Assembly (NCBI RefSeq): GCF_009917385.1
Contig: NZ_QWLJ01000001.1
Coordinates: 215,701 to 279,700, forward strand
Direction of reading: 5' to 3'
DNA: 64,000 bases
Origin: Roseburia sp. 1XD42-34
Lineage (GTDB): Bacteria; Bacillota; Bacilli; Bacillales; Amphibacillaceae
Below the pieces are notes generated by a model. That model worked only from the letters and a program-made list of their open reading frames with translations, was not told where the DNA came from and searched no databases. The stretch's first letter is position 1. Every line of letters starts with the position of its first letter. Shown in pieces: positions 26,231 to 35,017 of this stretch. A program made the position numbers and the translations under genes.

Positions 26231-29200
26231 ATGAAGAAAATAATGAATGGGAATCATGCCGCAGCCTATATTTCTTATGCTTTTACTGATGTAGCCGCCT
26301 TATTCCCAATAACCCCCTCTTCTCCTATGGCTGAACAAATAGAAAAGTGGTCTGCAGAGAGGAAGAACAATATATTTCATTATCCTGTCCATACCATTTC
26401 TATGCAATCAGAAATTGGGGTTGCAGGGGCAATGCATGGGATGTTGAAATCAGGTGCACTGGCAACTGCCTATACTTGCTCCCAAGGATTATTATTAATG
26501 CTTCCTACCCTTTATAAATTAGTAGGGGAACTTTTGCCAGCAGTTATTCATGTCTCCGCTCGTTCTATCGCTACGAGCGCTTTAAGTATTTATGGAGACC
26601 ATAGTGACGTAATGGCGGCAAGACAAACAGGAGTTGTAATGCTTGCTTCAGGTAATGTACAAGAAGTTGCATTATTTAGTACAGTGGCTCATCTAGCTGC
26701 AATAAAAGGAAGACTGCCAATTCTTCATTTCTTTGACGGGTTTCAAACAAGCCATGAAATTAGAAAAATTGAAGTACCTAGCTATAACATATTATACAAA
26801 TATGTAGATGATGAAATGCTAGATGCTTTTAGAAATAATAGCCTGTCCAATTTTGCTCCTAAAGTATATGGTGCTTCAGAAACACCAGATATCTTTTTTC
26901 AGCAACGTGAGGCTAGTAACATTATTCACCTGAACATGGAGTCTGTCATCAAGCAAATAATTCGCAAATTAAATCCGTTGTTTGGTACTCAATGTTCGCT
27001 TGTAGATTATAAAGGTGCAGAAAATGCTGAATATGTCATTATTGCTATGGGTTCTGTTCAGGAGACGATTAAGCAAGTAGTTTGTGAACAAAATGCATTA
27101 GGCAAAAAATATGGTTTGCTGGCAGTTCATCTTTATCGACCATTCCCTACGGATACCTTTTTAAACTTAATTCCCAAAAGTATACGAAAGATTGCAGTTT
27201 TAGATCGAACGAAAGAACCTGGGTCCACTGGAGAACCTTTACTTTTAGATGTACAGAGTGCTTGTAACAGTTTGGACATTCCGCCAAAAATAATTGGTGG
27301 GAGGTATGGCATAGGTTCAAAAGAAGTGACTCCCGATCAGATCCGTTCTATTTTTATCGAACTTGAAAAAAAACATCCTAAAAGAAGGTTTACTATCGGT
27401 ATAGATGATAATGTGACAGGTCTATCCTTGGAAAGATATGGGGAGGAAGATTTGACTGATTGGAGAACTTTTCAGGCGAAAATATGGGGATTTGGTTCGG
27501 ATGGCGCAGTAACTGGTGCAGAACATTTTATTGAAATAATTGGCGAGGAAACAGAAAAGGATGTTCAAGGACAATTCTATTATAGCCCAAATAAAACGAG
27601 AAATATGACATTATCTCATCTACGTATAGCCGATGAAAAGATCCAATCGTCCTATTTTGTGAAGAGAAGCAATATGGTAGTTTGCTATAAAGAGCAGTAC
27701 TTGAAACAATATGATGTTCTAGACGGGCTACAGGAAGAGGGAACCTTTCTATTAAACACTTCTATGGGGGAAGATGCAATAGATAAAAGGCTACCTCACC
27801 ATGTGAAAAAATATTTGATAGAGCGCAAGATAAACTTCTATATAATTAATGCCAACAGACTTGCACGTAAATATGAGTTAGGTCCCATCTTGAATACAAT
27901 TATGATGACAGCGATGCTTGGTCTTACTAACTTTTTGGAATTTCAAAAAGCGAAGGAAACATATCGAGAAATTCTAGATAGAGGTAAGTTATCCAAGCAC
28001 CCTGCTTATAAGAAAAACATGTATGCAGCGATGGGCGAAACTATTTATTGGATAAAAAAAGTAAAGTTGAAAGAAATGGGTGATGAAGTTCTGGAAGAGG
28101 ATTCGGAGCCTATCCACGTAAAAAATTTATTTACAGAAAAAATTATTCTCCCAATGAAAAATTTAAATGGAGCCAGCATTACAACAGAAGATATCATTGA
28201 CTCAGGAATGATCGACGGAAGTCTGCCCTTAGGAACAAGTTGGAAACAACATCACGGTTATGCGGATAAAATTCCTGAATGGAACAGTGAGAGTTGTATA
28301 CAATGCAACCTTTGTTCTGTTATTTGTCCTCATGCTACTATTCGTCCATTTGTTTTGAATGAAGAGGAGAATGCAAACAAACCAACTACAATGAGCACTT
28401 CTATTGAAAAAAAGAATAAAAACCGACACTTTAGAATTCAGGTAAACCCAAACTTTTGTACAGGATGCTCATTATGTGAATCCATATGTCCGGCCAAAAA
28501 TAAAGCGATTAAAATGGTGCTGGCAAAGGAAAACCATGTCCAGCGTGAAGTGCAAAATTGGGATTTCATAATGTTTAGAAAAAATGACTGCTGGAAAACA
28601 AATGCAAGACATACGGTTTATGAAAACCAGTTCAGACAGCCATTGTTTGAGTTTGTAAATGCATGTGCTGGATGTGGCGAAACACCCTATATAAAACTGC
28701 TCACACAATTATTTGGTGAACGTTTATCTATTGCTAATGCAACAGGATGCTCTTCTATTTGGGGAGGATCGACACCATTTGTACCTTATACCCTAAATCA
28801 AGACAAGGAAGGACCAACATGGGCGAATTCCCTGTTTGAAAATAATGCCGCATTTGGAATGGGTATGCGAATTGGGAATCAGGTAATTAAAAACCAAGTA
28901 AAGATGTTAATAAAGAAAGAAACAGTGAACCCATTACAAATGGATCACGTAAAGGATGTTTTCAATCAATGGTTGGTAGGTACTTCTGATAAACAAAAAC
29001 AGTTTGAGCTAACAAAAAAACTCATCTCTATCATAGATAAAGAAAGAGCGAACTCAGATATATTGGAAAGTATTTATCAAAAAAGGCATTATGTAATCGA
29101 GAAATCTCAATGGCTCATTGGCGGTGATGGCTGGGCTTATGATATTGATTTTGCAGGCATTGACCATGTGCTGTCAAAAGGCGAAGATGTAAATATTTTG

Positions 29201-29761
29201 ATTTTGGATAATGAAGGATACGCGAACACGGGTGGGCAAGCTTCTAAAGCTTCACCGAAAGGAGCTAATCTAAAGTTAGCATCAGGCGGCAAAAGGGAAG
29301 CAAAGAAAGACATTGGAATATTTGCCATGAACTATGAACATGTTTATGTTGCACAAGTATGTTTACCTGCAAATCCTCAGCAAACCACTCGAGCTCTAAC
29401 GGAGGCGGAGGAGTTTCCAGGTCCATCCATCATTATAGCTTATAGTCCATGCATATTAAACGGTAACAAAGATAATATGCTGCTAGAAGGGAAAAAAGCA
29501 ACAGAATGTGGCTACTGGCCATTGTATCGTTTTAATCCCAGCTTAATCTTACAAGGTAAAAACCCAATGAAGTTCGATTCAAAACAACCAAATTGGGGAG
29601 CCTTCCGTGGATTTCTTTTAACTCAAAAGCGGTTTGCAACAAGTGAAAATTTGAATGCTCATGAAGCTGACCAACTACTTCAAGAAAATGAAGCAGATGC
29701 GCGTAAAAGGTATAATCGCTATCAAATGATTCAAGAAATGTACAAGTGTGCTAAAAATTAA
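26231..29761 (+). CDS. Pyruvate:ferredoxin (flavodoxin) oxidoreductase, NifJ-like, in the BMC locus
   Basis: A 1176-residue single-chain 2-oxoacid oxidoreductase of full PFOR length. The domains run in order: pyrimidine-binding domain (FPITPSSPMAE; SARSIATSALSIYGDHSD), transketolase-C-like domain (RYGIGSKEVTPDQI), two [4Fe-4S] sites (Cys689 in CIQCNLCSVICP; CTGCSLCESICP), the third-cluster CAGCGETPYIKLL, and the TPP domain (GDGWAYDI near residue 965). Where typical PFORs read EVYSNTGGQ this protein has EGYANTGGQ, and GWAYDIG becomes GWAYDID, so it is a divergent branch. Start 26231 has AGGAG nine bases upstream. Directly after the activase gene, it probably supplies low-potential electrons via ferredoxin or flavodoxin; pyruvate as substrate is assumed. 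Confidence 0.92.
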   Translation: MKKIMNGNHAAAYISYAFTDVAALFPITPSSPMAEQIEKWSAERKNNIFHYPVHTISMQSEIGVAGAMHGMLKSGALATAYTCSQGLLLMLPTLYKLVGELLPAVIHVSARSIATSALSIYGDHSDVMAARQTGVVMLASGNVQEVALFSTVAHLAAIKGRLPILHFFDGFQTSHEIRKIEVPSYNILYKYVDDEMLDAFRNNSLSNFAPKVYGASETPDIFFQQREASNIIHLNMESVIKQIIRKLNPLFGTQCSLVDYKGAENAEYVIIAMGSVQETIKQVVCEQNALGKKYGLLAVHLYRPFPTDTFLNLIPKSIRKIAVLDRTKEPGSTGEPLLLDVQSACNSLDIPPKIIGGRYGIGSKEVTPDQIRSIFIELEKKHPKRRFTIGIDDNVTGLSLERYGEEDLTDWRTFQAKIWGFGSDGAVTGAEHFIEIIGEETEKDVQGQFYYSPNKTRNMTLSHLRIADEKIQSSYFVKRSNMVVCYKEQYLKQYDVLDGLQEEGTFLLNTSMGEDAIDKRLPHHVKKYLIERKINFYIINANRLARKYELGPILNTIMMTAMLGLTNFLEFQKAKETYREILDRGKLSKHPAYKKNMYAAMGETIYWIKKVKLKEMGDEVLEEDSEPIHVKNLFTEKIILPMKNLNGASITTEDIIDSGMIDGSLPLGTSWKQHHGYADKIPEWNSESCIQCNLCSVICPHATIRPFVLNEEENANKPTTMSTSIEKKNKNRHFRIQVNPNFCTGCSLCESICPAKNKAIKMVLAKENHVQREVQNWDFIMFRKNDCWKTNARHTVYENQFRQPLFEFVNACAGCGETPYIKLLTQLFGERLSIANATGCSSIWGGSTPFVPYTLNQDKEGPTWANSLFENNAAFGMGMRIGNQVIKNQVKMLIKKETVNPLQMDHVKDVFNQWLVGTSDKQKQFELTKKLISIIDKERANSDILESIYQKRHYVIEKSQWLIGGDGWAYDIDFAGIDHVLSKGEDVNILILDNEGYANTGGQASKASPKGANLKLASGGKREAKKDIGIFAMNYEHVYVAQVCLPANPQQTTRALTEAEEFPGPSIIIAYSPCILNGNKDNMLLEGKKATECGYWPLYRFNPSLILQGKNPMKFDSKQPNWGAFRGFLLTQKRFATSENLNAHEADQLLQENEADARKRYNRYQMIQEMYKCAKN

Positions 29762-29778
29762 TGTGAGAAGGTGAGCGG

Positions 29779-30381
29779 ATGCGGGACGCACTAGGAATCA
29801 TAGAAGTAAGGGGACTTGTTTCCTCCATCGAAGTTTCTGATGCGATGCTAAAAGCAGCTGATGTTCAATTAACAAAGTTAAACATCACCAGGGGAATTGG
29901 ATGGATGATGATTGCTGTAAATGGAAAGGTAGGAGCAGTTAATGCTGCGATAGAGGCAGGGGAAAAAGTTGCTGCTTTTAAAAATTCTCTTGTCTCTTCT
30001 AAAGTTATTCCAAGACCAATCGATGATATTTTTCAAAGTGCAGATCATGGAAATGAGCTGCACAAAAATGTTTTTAACCAAAAAAAGGCATCACGTACCC
30101 GGAAAAAGGTTGTGAATAAAACTTCTGATCTTGAAGAATTAGCCAAGGGGAATAAAAAACAATCCAAAAAGACGGAAGAAAAAGAAATAAATGATAGAAA
30201 AGAGGAAACGAAATCTAAATCGCCACAAAAAGCGACCGAGGCTAACAATGATCTAAATAAAACGAAGCCCAAATCGTCTAAACGAGTGAGTGCAACTAGT
30301 AAGAGAACAACGACTACAAAATCAAACACGCGTCCCCAGAAAAATAAAAGTGAAACAATAGGAGGAAAAGAAAATGAATGA
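29779..30381 (+). CDS. BMC-H shell protein with long basic C-terminal extension
   Basis: A 200-residue protein. Residues 1-90 are one BMC domain ([43 protein letters not shown]). Its pore region reads [12 protein letters not shown], more hydrophobic than the KIGSG pore of the first shell protein. Residues ~100-200 form a disordered tail very rich in Lys, Ser, Thr and Glu. Extended BMC-H proteins such as PduK also carry tails, though PduK's is Fe-S-binding and this one has no cysteines. GAGAAGGTGAGCGG precedes the ATG. It overlaps the next shell gene by eight bases. Confidence 0.88.
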   Translation: MRDALGIIEVRGLVSSIEVSDAMLKAADVQLTKLNITRGIGWMMIAVNGKVGAVNAAIEAGEKVAAFKNSLVSSKVIPRPIDDIFQSADHGNELHKNVFNQKKASRTRKKVVNKTSDLEELAKGNKKQSKKTEEKEINDRKEETKSKSPQKATEANNDLNKTKPKSSKRVSATSKRTTTTKSNTRPQKNKSETIGGKENE

Positions 30382-30649
30382 TGCTTTAGGAATGATAGAG
30401 ACTAAAGGATTTATTGGAGCCATTGAAGCCGCAGATGCGATGGTTAAATCAGCTAATGTTCAAATTATCGGCTATAAACAAATTGGAGCGGGTTTGGTTA
30501 CCGTGCTAGTAAGAGGGGATGTAGGAGCAGTAAAATCTGCTGTTGATGCAGGCATTATGGCCGCAAAAAATGTGGGAGAAGTAATTTCTACACATGTTAT
30601 TCCAAGACCCCACTCCGACGTTGAAAAAATAATACCTATGACAAAGTAA
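30374..30649 (+). CDS. BMC-H shell hexamer protein, PduA/PduJ-like
   Basis: A 91-residue BMC domain ([20 protein letters not shown]; pore [31 protein letters not shown]). It is close to the first BMC-H of the locus, with a QIGAG rather than KIGSG pore, so two PduA-type tiles with slightly different pores are present. GGAGGAAAAGAA, inside the end of the preceding gene, serves its ATG. Confidence 0.95.
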   Translation: MNDALGMIETKGFIGAIEAADAMVKSANVQIIGYKQIGAGLVTVLVRGDVGAVKSAVDAGIMAAKNVGEVISTHVIPRPHSDVEKIIPMTK

Positions 30650-30704
30650 CGATTAGCGTATAATGGCGTTATTTTTTGCTGTGATTTTTTTGAGGAGAAA
30701 AAGT

Positions 30705-31547
30705 ATGAAGAAGAATGTGTACAGGACAAATACGATATTGAAACAGGTTAGCAAAATGGCTAATTGTTCTACAAATGTCATCATTGAAGATAACACAAAA
30801 ATAAAAGTAGGAATAGATCTAGGGACGTCATCAATTGTTTTAGTAGTAGTAGATGAAAGTGATCATCCAGTATTTGTTGCTTCTGAGGATGCGAGTGTTG
30901 TGACAGATGGTCTAGTAGTTCATTTTATGGAAGCAATATCCATTGTAAAACACTTGAAGAATAAAGCAGAAAATCAGCTTCAAAGGCCGGTGACTTTGGC
31001 AGCAGGCGCTGTGCCACCTGGAACCGTTGGCAACAATAAAAAAATCATTGAAAATGTCATTCATGGTGCAGGTATGGAGGTTACGGAAATTTTCGATGAA
31101 CCAACAGCTGCTGCAGCTGTTTTAAATATACAGGATGGAGCAGTGGTTGATATTGGAGGGGGTACTACCGGGATAAGTATATTCAACAATGGAAAAGTTG
31201 CATATTCGGGAGACGAAGCAACTGGTGGTACCCATATGACGTTAGTTTTAGCTGGACATTACGGGCTAACCTTAGAAGAAGGAGAAATATTAAAGAGAGA
31301 TAGTACGAAATATGATGAGAATTTTTTAATTATGCAACCAGTCGCAGAGAAAATGGCAAGTATTACGAAAAAATTCCTTAATGATTATGGAAAAAAAGTT
31401 AAAACGATACATTTAGTTGGTGGGATGATGATGTATCCGCAGTTCACGAGGATATTTAAGGTTGTTACGCAGTTACAAGTTATTCAGGCTGACCACCCTA
31501 AATATGTTACCCCGTTAGGAATTGCACTTAAAAGTACGGCGTTTTAG
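30705..31547 (+). CDS. eutJ: EutJ-like actin/Hsp70-fold ATPase
   Basis: A 280-residue protein of the EutJ family with the ASKHA nucleotide-binding motifs VGIDLGTSSIVLVVVD (phosphate 1), AVVDIGGGTTGISIF (phosphate 2) and FDEPTAAAAVL. EutJ proteins are encoded in many BMC loci and are thought to act as chaperones in assembly or cargo activation; the exact role is unproven. The start at 30705 is chosen for TGAGGAGAAAAAGT upstream; the open frame extends to 30663 without an initiation signal. It lies eight bases before the BMC-P gene. Confidence 0.9.
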   Translation: MKKNVYRTNTILKQVSKMANCSTNVIIEDNTKIKVGIDLGTSSIVLVVVDESDHPVFVASEDASVVTDGLVVHFMEAISIVKHLKNKAENQLQRPVTLAAGAVPPGTVGNNKKIIENVIHGAGMEVTEIFDEPTAAAAVLNIQDGAVVDIGGGTTGISIFNNGKVAYSGDEATGGTHMTLVLAGHYGLTLEEGEILKRDSTKYDENFLIMQPVAEKMASITKKFLNDYGKKVKTIHLVGGMMMYPQFTRIFKVVTQLQVIQADHPKYVTPLGIALKSTAF

Positions 31548-31555
31548 GAGGGAAA

Positions 31556-31822
31556 ATGATGCAAATTGGAAAAGTTGCAGGAAATGTAGTGTCTACCAAA
31601 AAGGTAGATAGTTTAACAGGATATAAATTAATGATTGTCGATTTGATTCGCATTCCTTCAAAAAAAGTTTATCAAGAGGTAATAGCAATTGATAAGGTGG
31701 GCGCCGGCAAGGGTGAATATGTCTTAGTGACACTCGGAAGTGCAGCTAGAAATATTACCAAAAGTTCAGATGCAATCGTCGACGCTGCCATTGTAGGAAT
31801 TATTGATACCTTTGATGAATAA
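31556..31822 (+). CDS. BMC-P shell vertex protein (EutN/CcmL/PduN family)
   Basis: An 88-residue pentamer-forming protein that caps the icosahedral vertices. The opening MQIGKVAGNVVSTKK and LVTLGSAARNI segment are characteristic (QIGKVxGxVVxTxK; GxGxxVLVxxGSxAR). AGGAGGGAAAATG gives two neighbouring ATG codons (31556 and 31559), either of which could be the start. It is the only vertex protein of the locus, completing a shell of three BMC-H, one BMC-T and one BMC-P. Confidence 0.95.
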   Translation: MMQIGKVAGNVVSTKKVDSLTGYKLMIVDLIRIPSKKVYQEVIAIDKVGAGKGEYVLVTLGSAARNITKSSDAIVDAAIVGIIDTFDE

Positions 31823-31836
31823 AAGGGGTGAAAAAA

Positions 31837-33024
31837 ATGGAAACATCCCAAATCACTTCTGAATCAGTAACAGAAGGGCATCCAGATAAATTATGTGATC
31901 AAATATCAGATCATATTTTGGATGAATACTTACGTCAAGACCCTGATTCAAGAGTTGCAATTGAGTGTATGATTTCTAGGAATTTGCTAGTTATTGCTGG
32001 AGAAGTAAAAAGTAAAGCGATCGTTCCAATTGAAGAAATAGCTAGAAATACGATAGTGTCTGTTGGTTATGATAATGCTGTAAAGGGAATGAATGGGCAT
32101 CAGTGCATCATTGTTAAGAATATCAACGAGCAGTCTGCTGATATTAATCAAGGTGTCGATATAGAGTCTCGTTTTTGTAAGAAAATAGGAGCAGGGGATC
32201 AAGGGATCATGTATGGATTTGCTTGTAATGAGACGGCTAGTTACTTACCTTTGACCGTTGATTTAGCCCATAAACTTGCAAAACGGTTAAGTGAAGTAAG
32301 AAAAAATGGTACTTTATCTTATTTGAACCCAGATGGAAAAACACAAGTAACTGTTGAATATGATGAATATAATCGTCCAATAGGGATTAAAAATATTACT
32401 ATATCTGCGCAACACAAGGATGGTATAGACCAACATAAACTTATTGAGGGTATCGTGCAAAATGTGATAAAGCCTGTTATTCCTAAAGGACTCTTAAAGC
32501 AGAGTACCAGTTTACTCATTAATCCAACAGGACGCTTTGTAATTGGCGGTCCTTTAGGTGATACAGGATTGACGGGCAGAAAGATTATGGTAGACACATA
32601 TGGTGGAATTATTCCTCATGGAGGGGGCGCCTTTTCTGGAAAAGATGCTTCTAAAGTGGATAGGACAGGTGCTTACATGTGTCGCTACGTAGCTAAAAAT
32701 ATTGTAGCAGCAGGGTTAGCGGATCGTTGTAATATTTCCCTTACTTATACCATTGGAGTTGAAAACCCTACTTCTATTTATTTAAATACTTTCGACACGG
32801 AGAAAGTAAATAAGAAATTACTTTATGCAATGATCAAATATATATTTGATTTTTCTGTTAAGGGTATGATTGAGTCATTAAATTTGAAAGAGCCTATCTT
32901 CTCTAAGACTTCTGTATATGGACATTTTAAAGATAATCCTAATCTACCATGGGAAAGGGCAGATAAAGCAAATTTATTAAAAGCATATGTTTCTCAGCTT
33001 TATGAGAAGATCGGAAGTGCTTAA
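31837..33024 (+). CDS. metK: S-adenosylmethionine synthetase in the BMC locus
   Basis: A 395-residue MetK, which makes SAM from methionine and ATP. SESVTEGHPDKLCDQISD, GAGDQGIMYGFACNE, GGAFSGKDASKVDRTGAY and IPHGGGAFSGKD are the classical motifs. The start at 31837 has AAAAGGGGTG upstream. It is 14 bases from the BMC-P gene and so part of the operon. It most likely is a second, locus-dedicated copy, as the housekeeping metK of Bacillaceae lies in another context; this cannot be checked within the window. SAM is the co-substrate of the activase. I recall MetK in some GRE-type loci (GRM3) but cannot verify this. Confidence 0.93.
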   Translation: METSQITSESVTEGHPDKLCDQISDHILDEYLRQDPDSRVAIECMISRNLLVIAGEVKSKAIVPIEEIARNTIVSVGYDNAVKGMNGHQCIIVKNINEQSADINQGVDIESRFCKKIGAGDQGIMYGFACNETASYLPLTVDLAHKLAKRLSEVRKNGTLSYLNPDGKTQVTVEYDEYNRPIGIKNITISAQHKDGIDQHKLIEGIVQNVIKPVIPKGLLKQSTSLLINPTGRFVIGGPLGDTGLTGRKIMVDTYGGIIPHGGGAFSGKDASKVDRTGAYMCRYVAKNIVAAGLADRCNISLTYTIGVENPTSIYLNTFDTEKVNKKLLYAMIKYIFDFSVKGMIESLNLKEPIFSKTSVYGHFKDNPNLPWERADKANLLKAYVSQLYEKIGSA

Positions 33025-33149
33025 GAATTCAAAACGAAAGTAATGGCTGATATTAGTGTTTATCGATTAAGTCGTATAAAACATTAACAAACTTTGCTTC
33101 CACTCAAAGAATCTCGTATATGCGTCATTATTTTTTAGGATGGTAGTGG

Positions 33150-33181
33150 AACTAGCCCACATGTACTTTAGTGGGCTAGTT
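33150..33181. terminator. Hairpin between metK and exoA
   Basis: AACTAGCCCAC and GTGGGCTAGTT pair perfectly (11 bp, 10-base loop). It lies in the gap 33025-33329 between convergent genes. There is no T-run on either strand, so it is a candidate, possibly bidirectional, transcript end for the BMC operon. Nothing else is seen in the gap. Confidence 0.5.
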
Positions 33182-33329
33182 GAATATGAAATTAGCCAAA
33201 TTGATGTACAATAGTCAGTTTTAATTTTTTCACTACTTTTGGGATTTTTCGTTGACTGCTGATATATAAGGTTTTAAGGGGTGCCTCCTTTAACATTCAT
33301 TAGGGGATAACCCAAAATTTCACTTTCAT

Positions 33330-34082
33330 TTATTTTAACTCCAGTCTGATTGGACAATGATCGCTTCCTAACACATCGAGGTCTACATCTGCATGTAATA
33401 AACATTCCTTTAACCGGTTGGAAACAATAAAATAGTCAATCCGCCAGCCAATGTTTCTTTCGCGTACGGTTTTCATATACGACCACCATGTATATAAGCC
33501 GTCTGTATGAGGATGAAAATAACGCAATGTATCGGTAAATCCATTGTTTAGCAATCGGCTCATTTTTTCCCGCTCTTCTATTGTAAAGCCGGAGTTACCA
33601 TAATTGGTTTTGTAATTGCGAATATCAATTTCTTGATGGGCAACGTTTAAGTCCCCACAATAAATGACTGGCTTTTTCTCATCCAGTTCGACTAAGTAAG
33701 TATAGATTTGATCTTCCCATTGCAGACGGTGATCAAGTCGAGAGAGATCCCGCTTGGCATTAGGGGTATATATATTAACTAGATAATAGTTTTCAAATTC
33801 TAAAGTGATAATTCGTCCTTCTTCTTCAGTAACTGCTTCGCCGACTCCGTAGGAGACAGCTAGTGGTTTATGCTTTGTGAAAATAGCTGTACCAGAATAG
33901 CCTTTTTTGACGGCATAGTTCCAATATTGGTGGTAGCCTTCTAATGGTAAATGGAGTTGCCCTGCTTGCAATTTTATTTCTTGAAGGCAAAAAATGTCTG
34001 CATTTACTGTATTAAAATAATCAAGAAAACCTTTACGAATACAGGCACGTAGACCGTTGACATTCCAAGATACGAGTTTCAT
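33330..34082 (-). CDS. exoA: Exodeoxyribonuclease III / AP endonuclease
   Basis: A 250-residue Xth/ExoA family enzyme for base-excision repair. The motifs SWNVNGLRAC, FCLQEIKLQ (catalytic Glu), VNIYTPNA, YCGDLNVAHQEID (Asp, Asn), GWRIDYF and LGSDHCPI (Asp-His) are all in place. The start at 34082 matches the family N-terminus MKLVSWN and has AAAGGAAC upstream; the frame runs on to 34175 without support. It is a single gene, convergent with the BMC operon. Confidence 0.96.
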   Translation of the reverse strand: MKLVSWNVNGLRACIRKGFLDYFNTVNADIFCLQEIKLQAGQLHLPLEGYHQYWNYAVKKGYSGTAIFTKHKPLAVSYGVGEAVTEEEGRIITLEFENYYLVNIYTPNAKRDLSRLDHRLQWEDQIYTYLVELDEKKPVIYCGDLNVAHQEIDIRNYKTNYGNSGFTIEEREKMSRLLNNGFTDTLRYFHPHTDGLYTWWSYMKTVRERNIGWRIDYFIVSNRLKECLLHADVDLDVLGSDHCPIRLELK

Positions 34083-34433
34083 AGATGAGTTAGTTCCTTT
34101 CTTGACGGTTCTTTTTCTATTAGAAATGAATCCAAATAATCCAGCTTGAAATGAAGTGATTGGGTCCTTCTTCATTTTACTTTCGTAATATTGGAGTTAA
34201 GTTTTCTTGGTTTCTGCTCTTCTTTAAAAAAAGCAGCTAGTGTTGAAAATATGGTTGCGGTTCCAGAAATATTACATGAGGGACGATGTAATTATCTTCA
34301 TTTTAGCATAGGTAAAGAAGTTTCATTGCATGATATGCCTAGCTGATATGTCTAAATATAACATTTAAAAAAATAAGTTTTATGGAAGAGATGGATGGAT
34401 TACTTGTTTTAATTTTTACTGTGAAAGAAACCA

Positions 34434-34462
34434 TTGACAAAGAAGTGTATGAGGCCTATAAT
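34434..34462 (+). promoter_or_regulatory. Consensus sigma-A promoter of the GntR-ABC operon
   Basis: TTGACA (34434-34439), a 17-base spacer and TATAAT (34457-34462): a perfect sigma-A promoter. The half-site AAGTGTATGA (34443-34452) lies within the spacer, so a bound repressor would block polymerase. The rest of the gap 34083-34627 contains only the operators listed separately. Confidence 0.85.
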
Positions 34463-34473
34463 ACAGTTTGAAT

Positions 34474-34497
34474 AGTGTATTAAGTGTTTCATACACT
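34474..34497. promoter_or_regulatory. Operator-like palindrome 1 of the GntR-ABC operon
   Basis: AGTGTAT and ATACACT, separated by ten bases, lie just downstream of the -10 box, at the expected transcription start. They share the GTGTA/TACAC half-sites with the second palindrome and fit the operator type of YtrA-subfamily GntR regulators. Confidence 0.65.
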
Positions 34498-34578
34498 TGA
34501 GTTGTTATTTTTTTAAATGCTGTCCTTTGATATCAATTTGGATAATTGACGTTAATTCAACATATTTTTTTACGTGAA

Positions 34579-34600
34579 GTGTATTAAATGATTAATACAC
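34579..34600. promoter_or_regulatory. Operator palindrome 2 of the GntR-ABC operon
   Basis: GTGTATTAA-ATGA-TTAATACAC is a perfect 9-bp inverted repeat ending 27 bases before the GntR start codon. It is the best-formed of the candidate binding sites and fits autoregulation by the first gene of the operon. Confidence 0.7.
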
Positions 34601-34627
34601 ACAAAGTTAAATATAGGAGCTGTTGCT

Positions 34628-35017
34628 ATGAAAATAAATTTTAATCGCAGGGAGCCTGTTTATGTGCAAGTGATTCGTTATTTTAAGCAGCAGATTGCGA
34701 CGAACATGTTCGAACCAGGACAGGAAATCCCTTCCCGTCGAGAATTAGCAGGGGAAATAAAGATTAATCCGAATACGGTACAACGCGCGTATAAAGAAAT
34801 GGAGGAACAGGGCTTGATTTATACGGAAGGAAATTTGCCTAGTAAAATTACGCAAGATGAGCAAGTGCTTAAAGCGGTACGTGAGGAACTTATCATGGAT
34901 GCAGTAGACGAGTTTGTAGCAACGGTTCAACCTGTACATGCGCCATTTGAGGAAATTATAACGCTTTTACAAGAAAAATATGAGCAAGCAATAGAGGGTA
35001 AGGGGGATGAGCAATGA
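34628..35017 (+). CDS. GntR family regulator, YtrA subfamily
   Basis: A 129-residue repressor with an N-terminal winged helix (residues ~10-75; PVYVQVIRYFKQQI, PGQEIPSRRELAGEIKINPN, TVQRAYKEMEEQGLIY) and a short helical tail, without the large effector domain of other GntR branches. This layout is that of YtrA-type regulators, which precede ABC transporter genes and repress them. Its stop overlaps the ATPase start by four bases. Palindromes upstream are its likely autoregulatory sites. The inducing signal is unknown; relatives react to cell-wall-active antibiotics. Confidence 0.9.
   Translation: MKINFNRREPVYVQVIRYFKQQIATNMFEPGQEIPSRRELAGEIKINPNTVQRAYKEMEEQGLIYTEGNLPSKITQDEQVLKAVREELIMDAVDEFVATVQPVHAPFEEIITLLQEKYEQAIEGKGDEQ

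Noticed and set aside
30045..30329. Hydrophobic frame opposite the extended BMC-H gene
   Set aside because: It is an antisense shadow of the Lys/Ser-rich tail; antisense of lysine codons gives phenylalanine and leucine.
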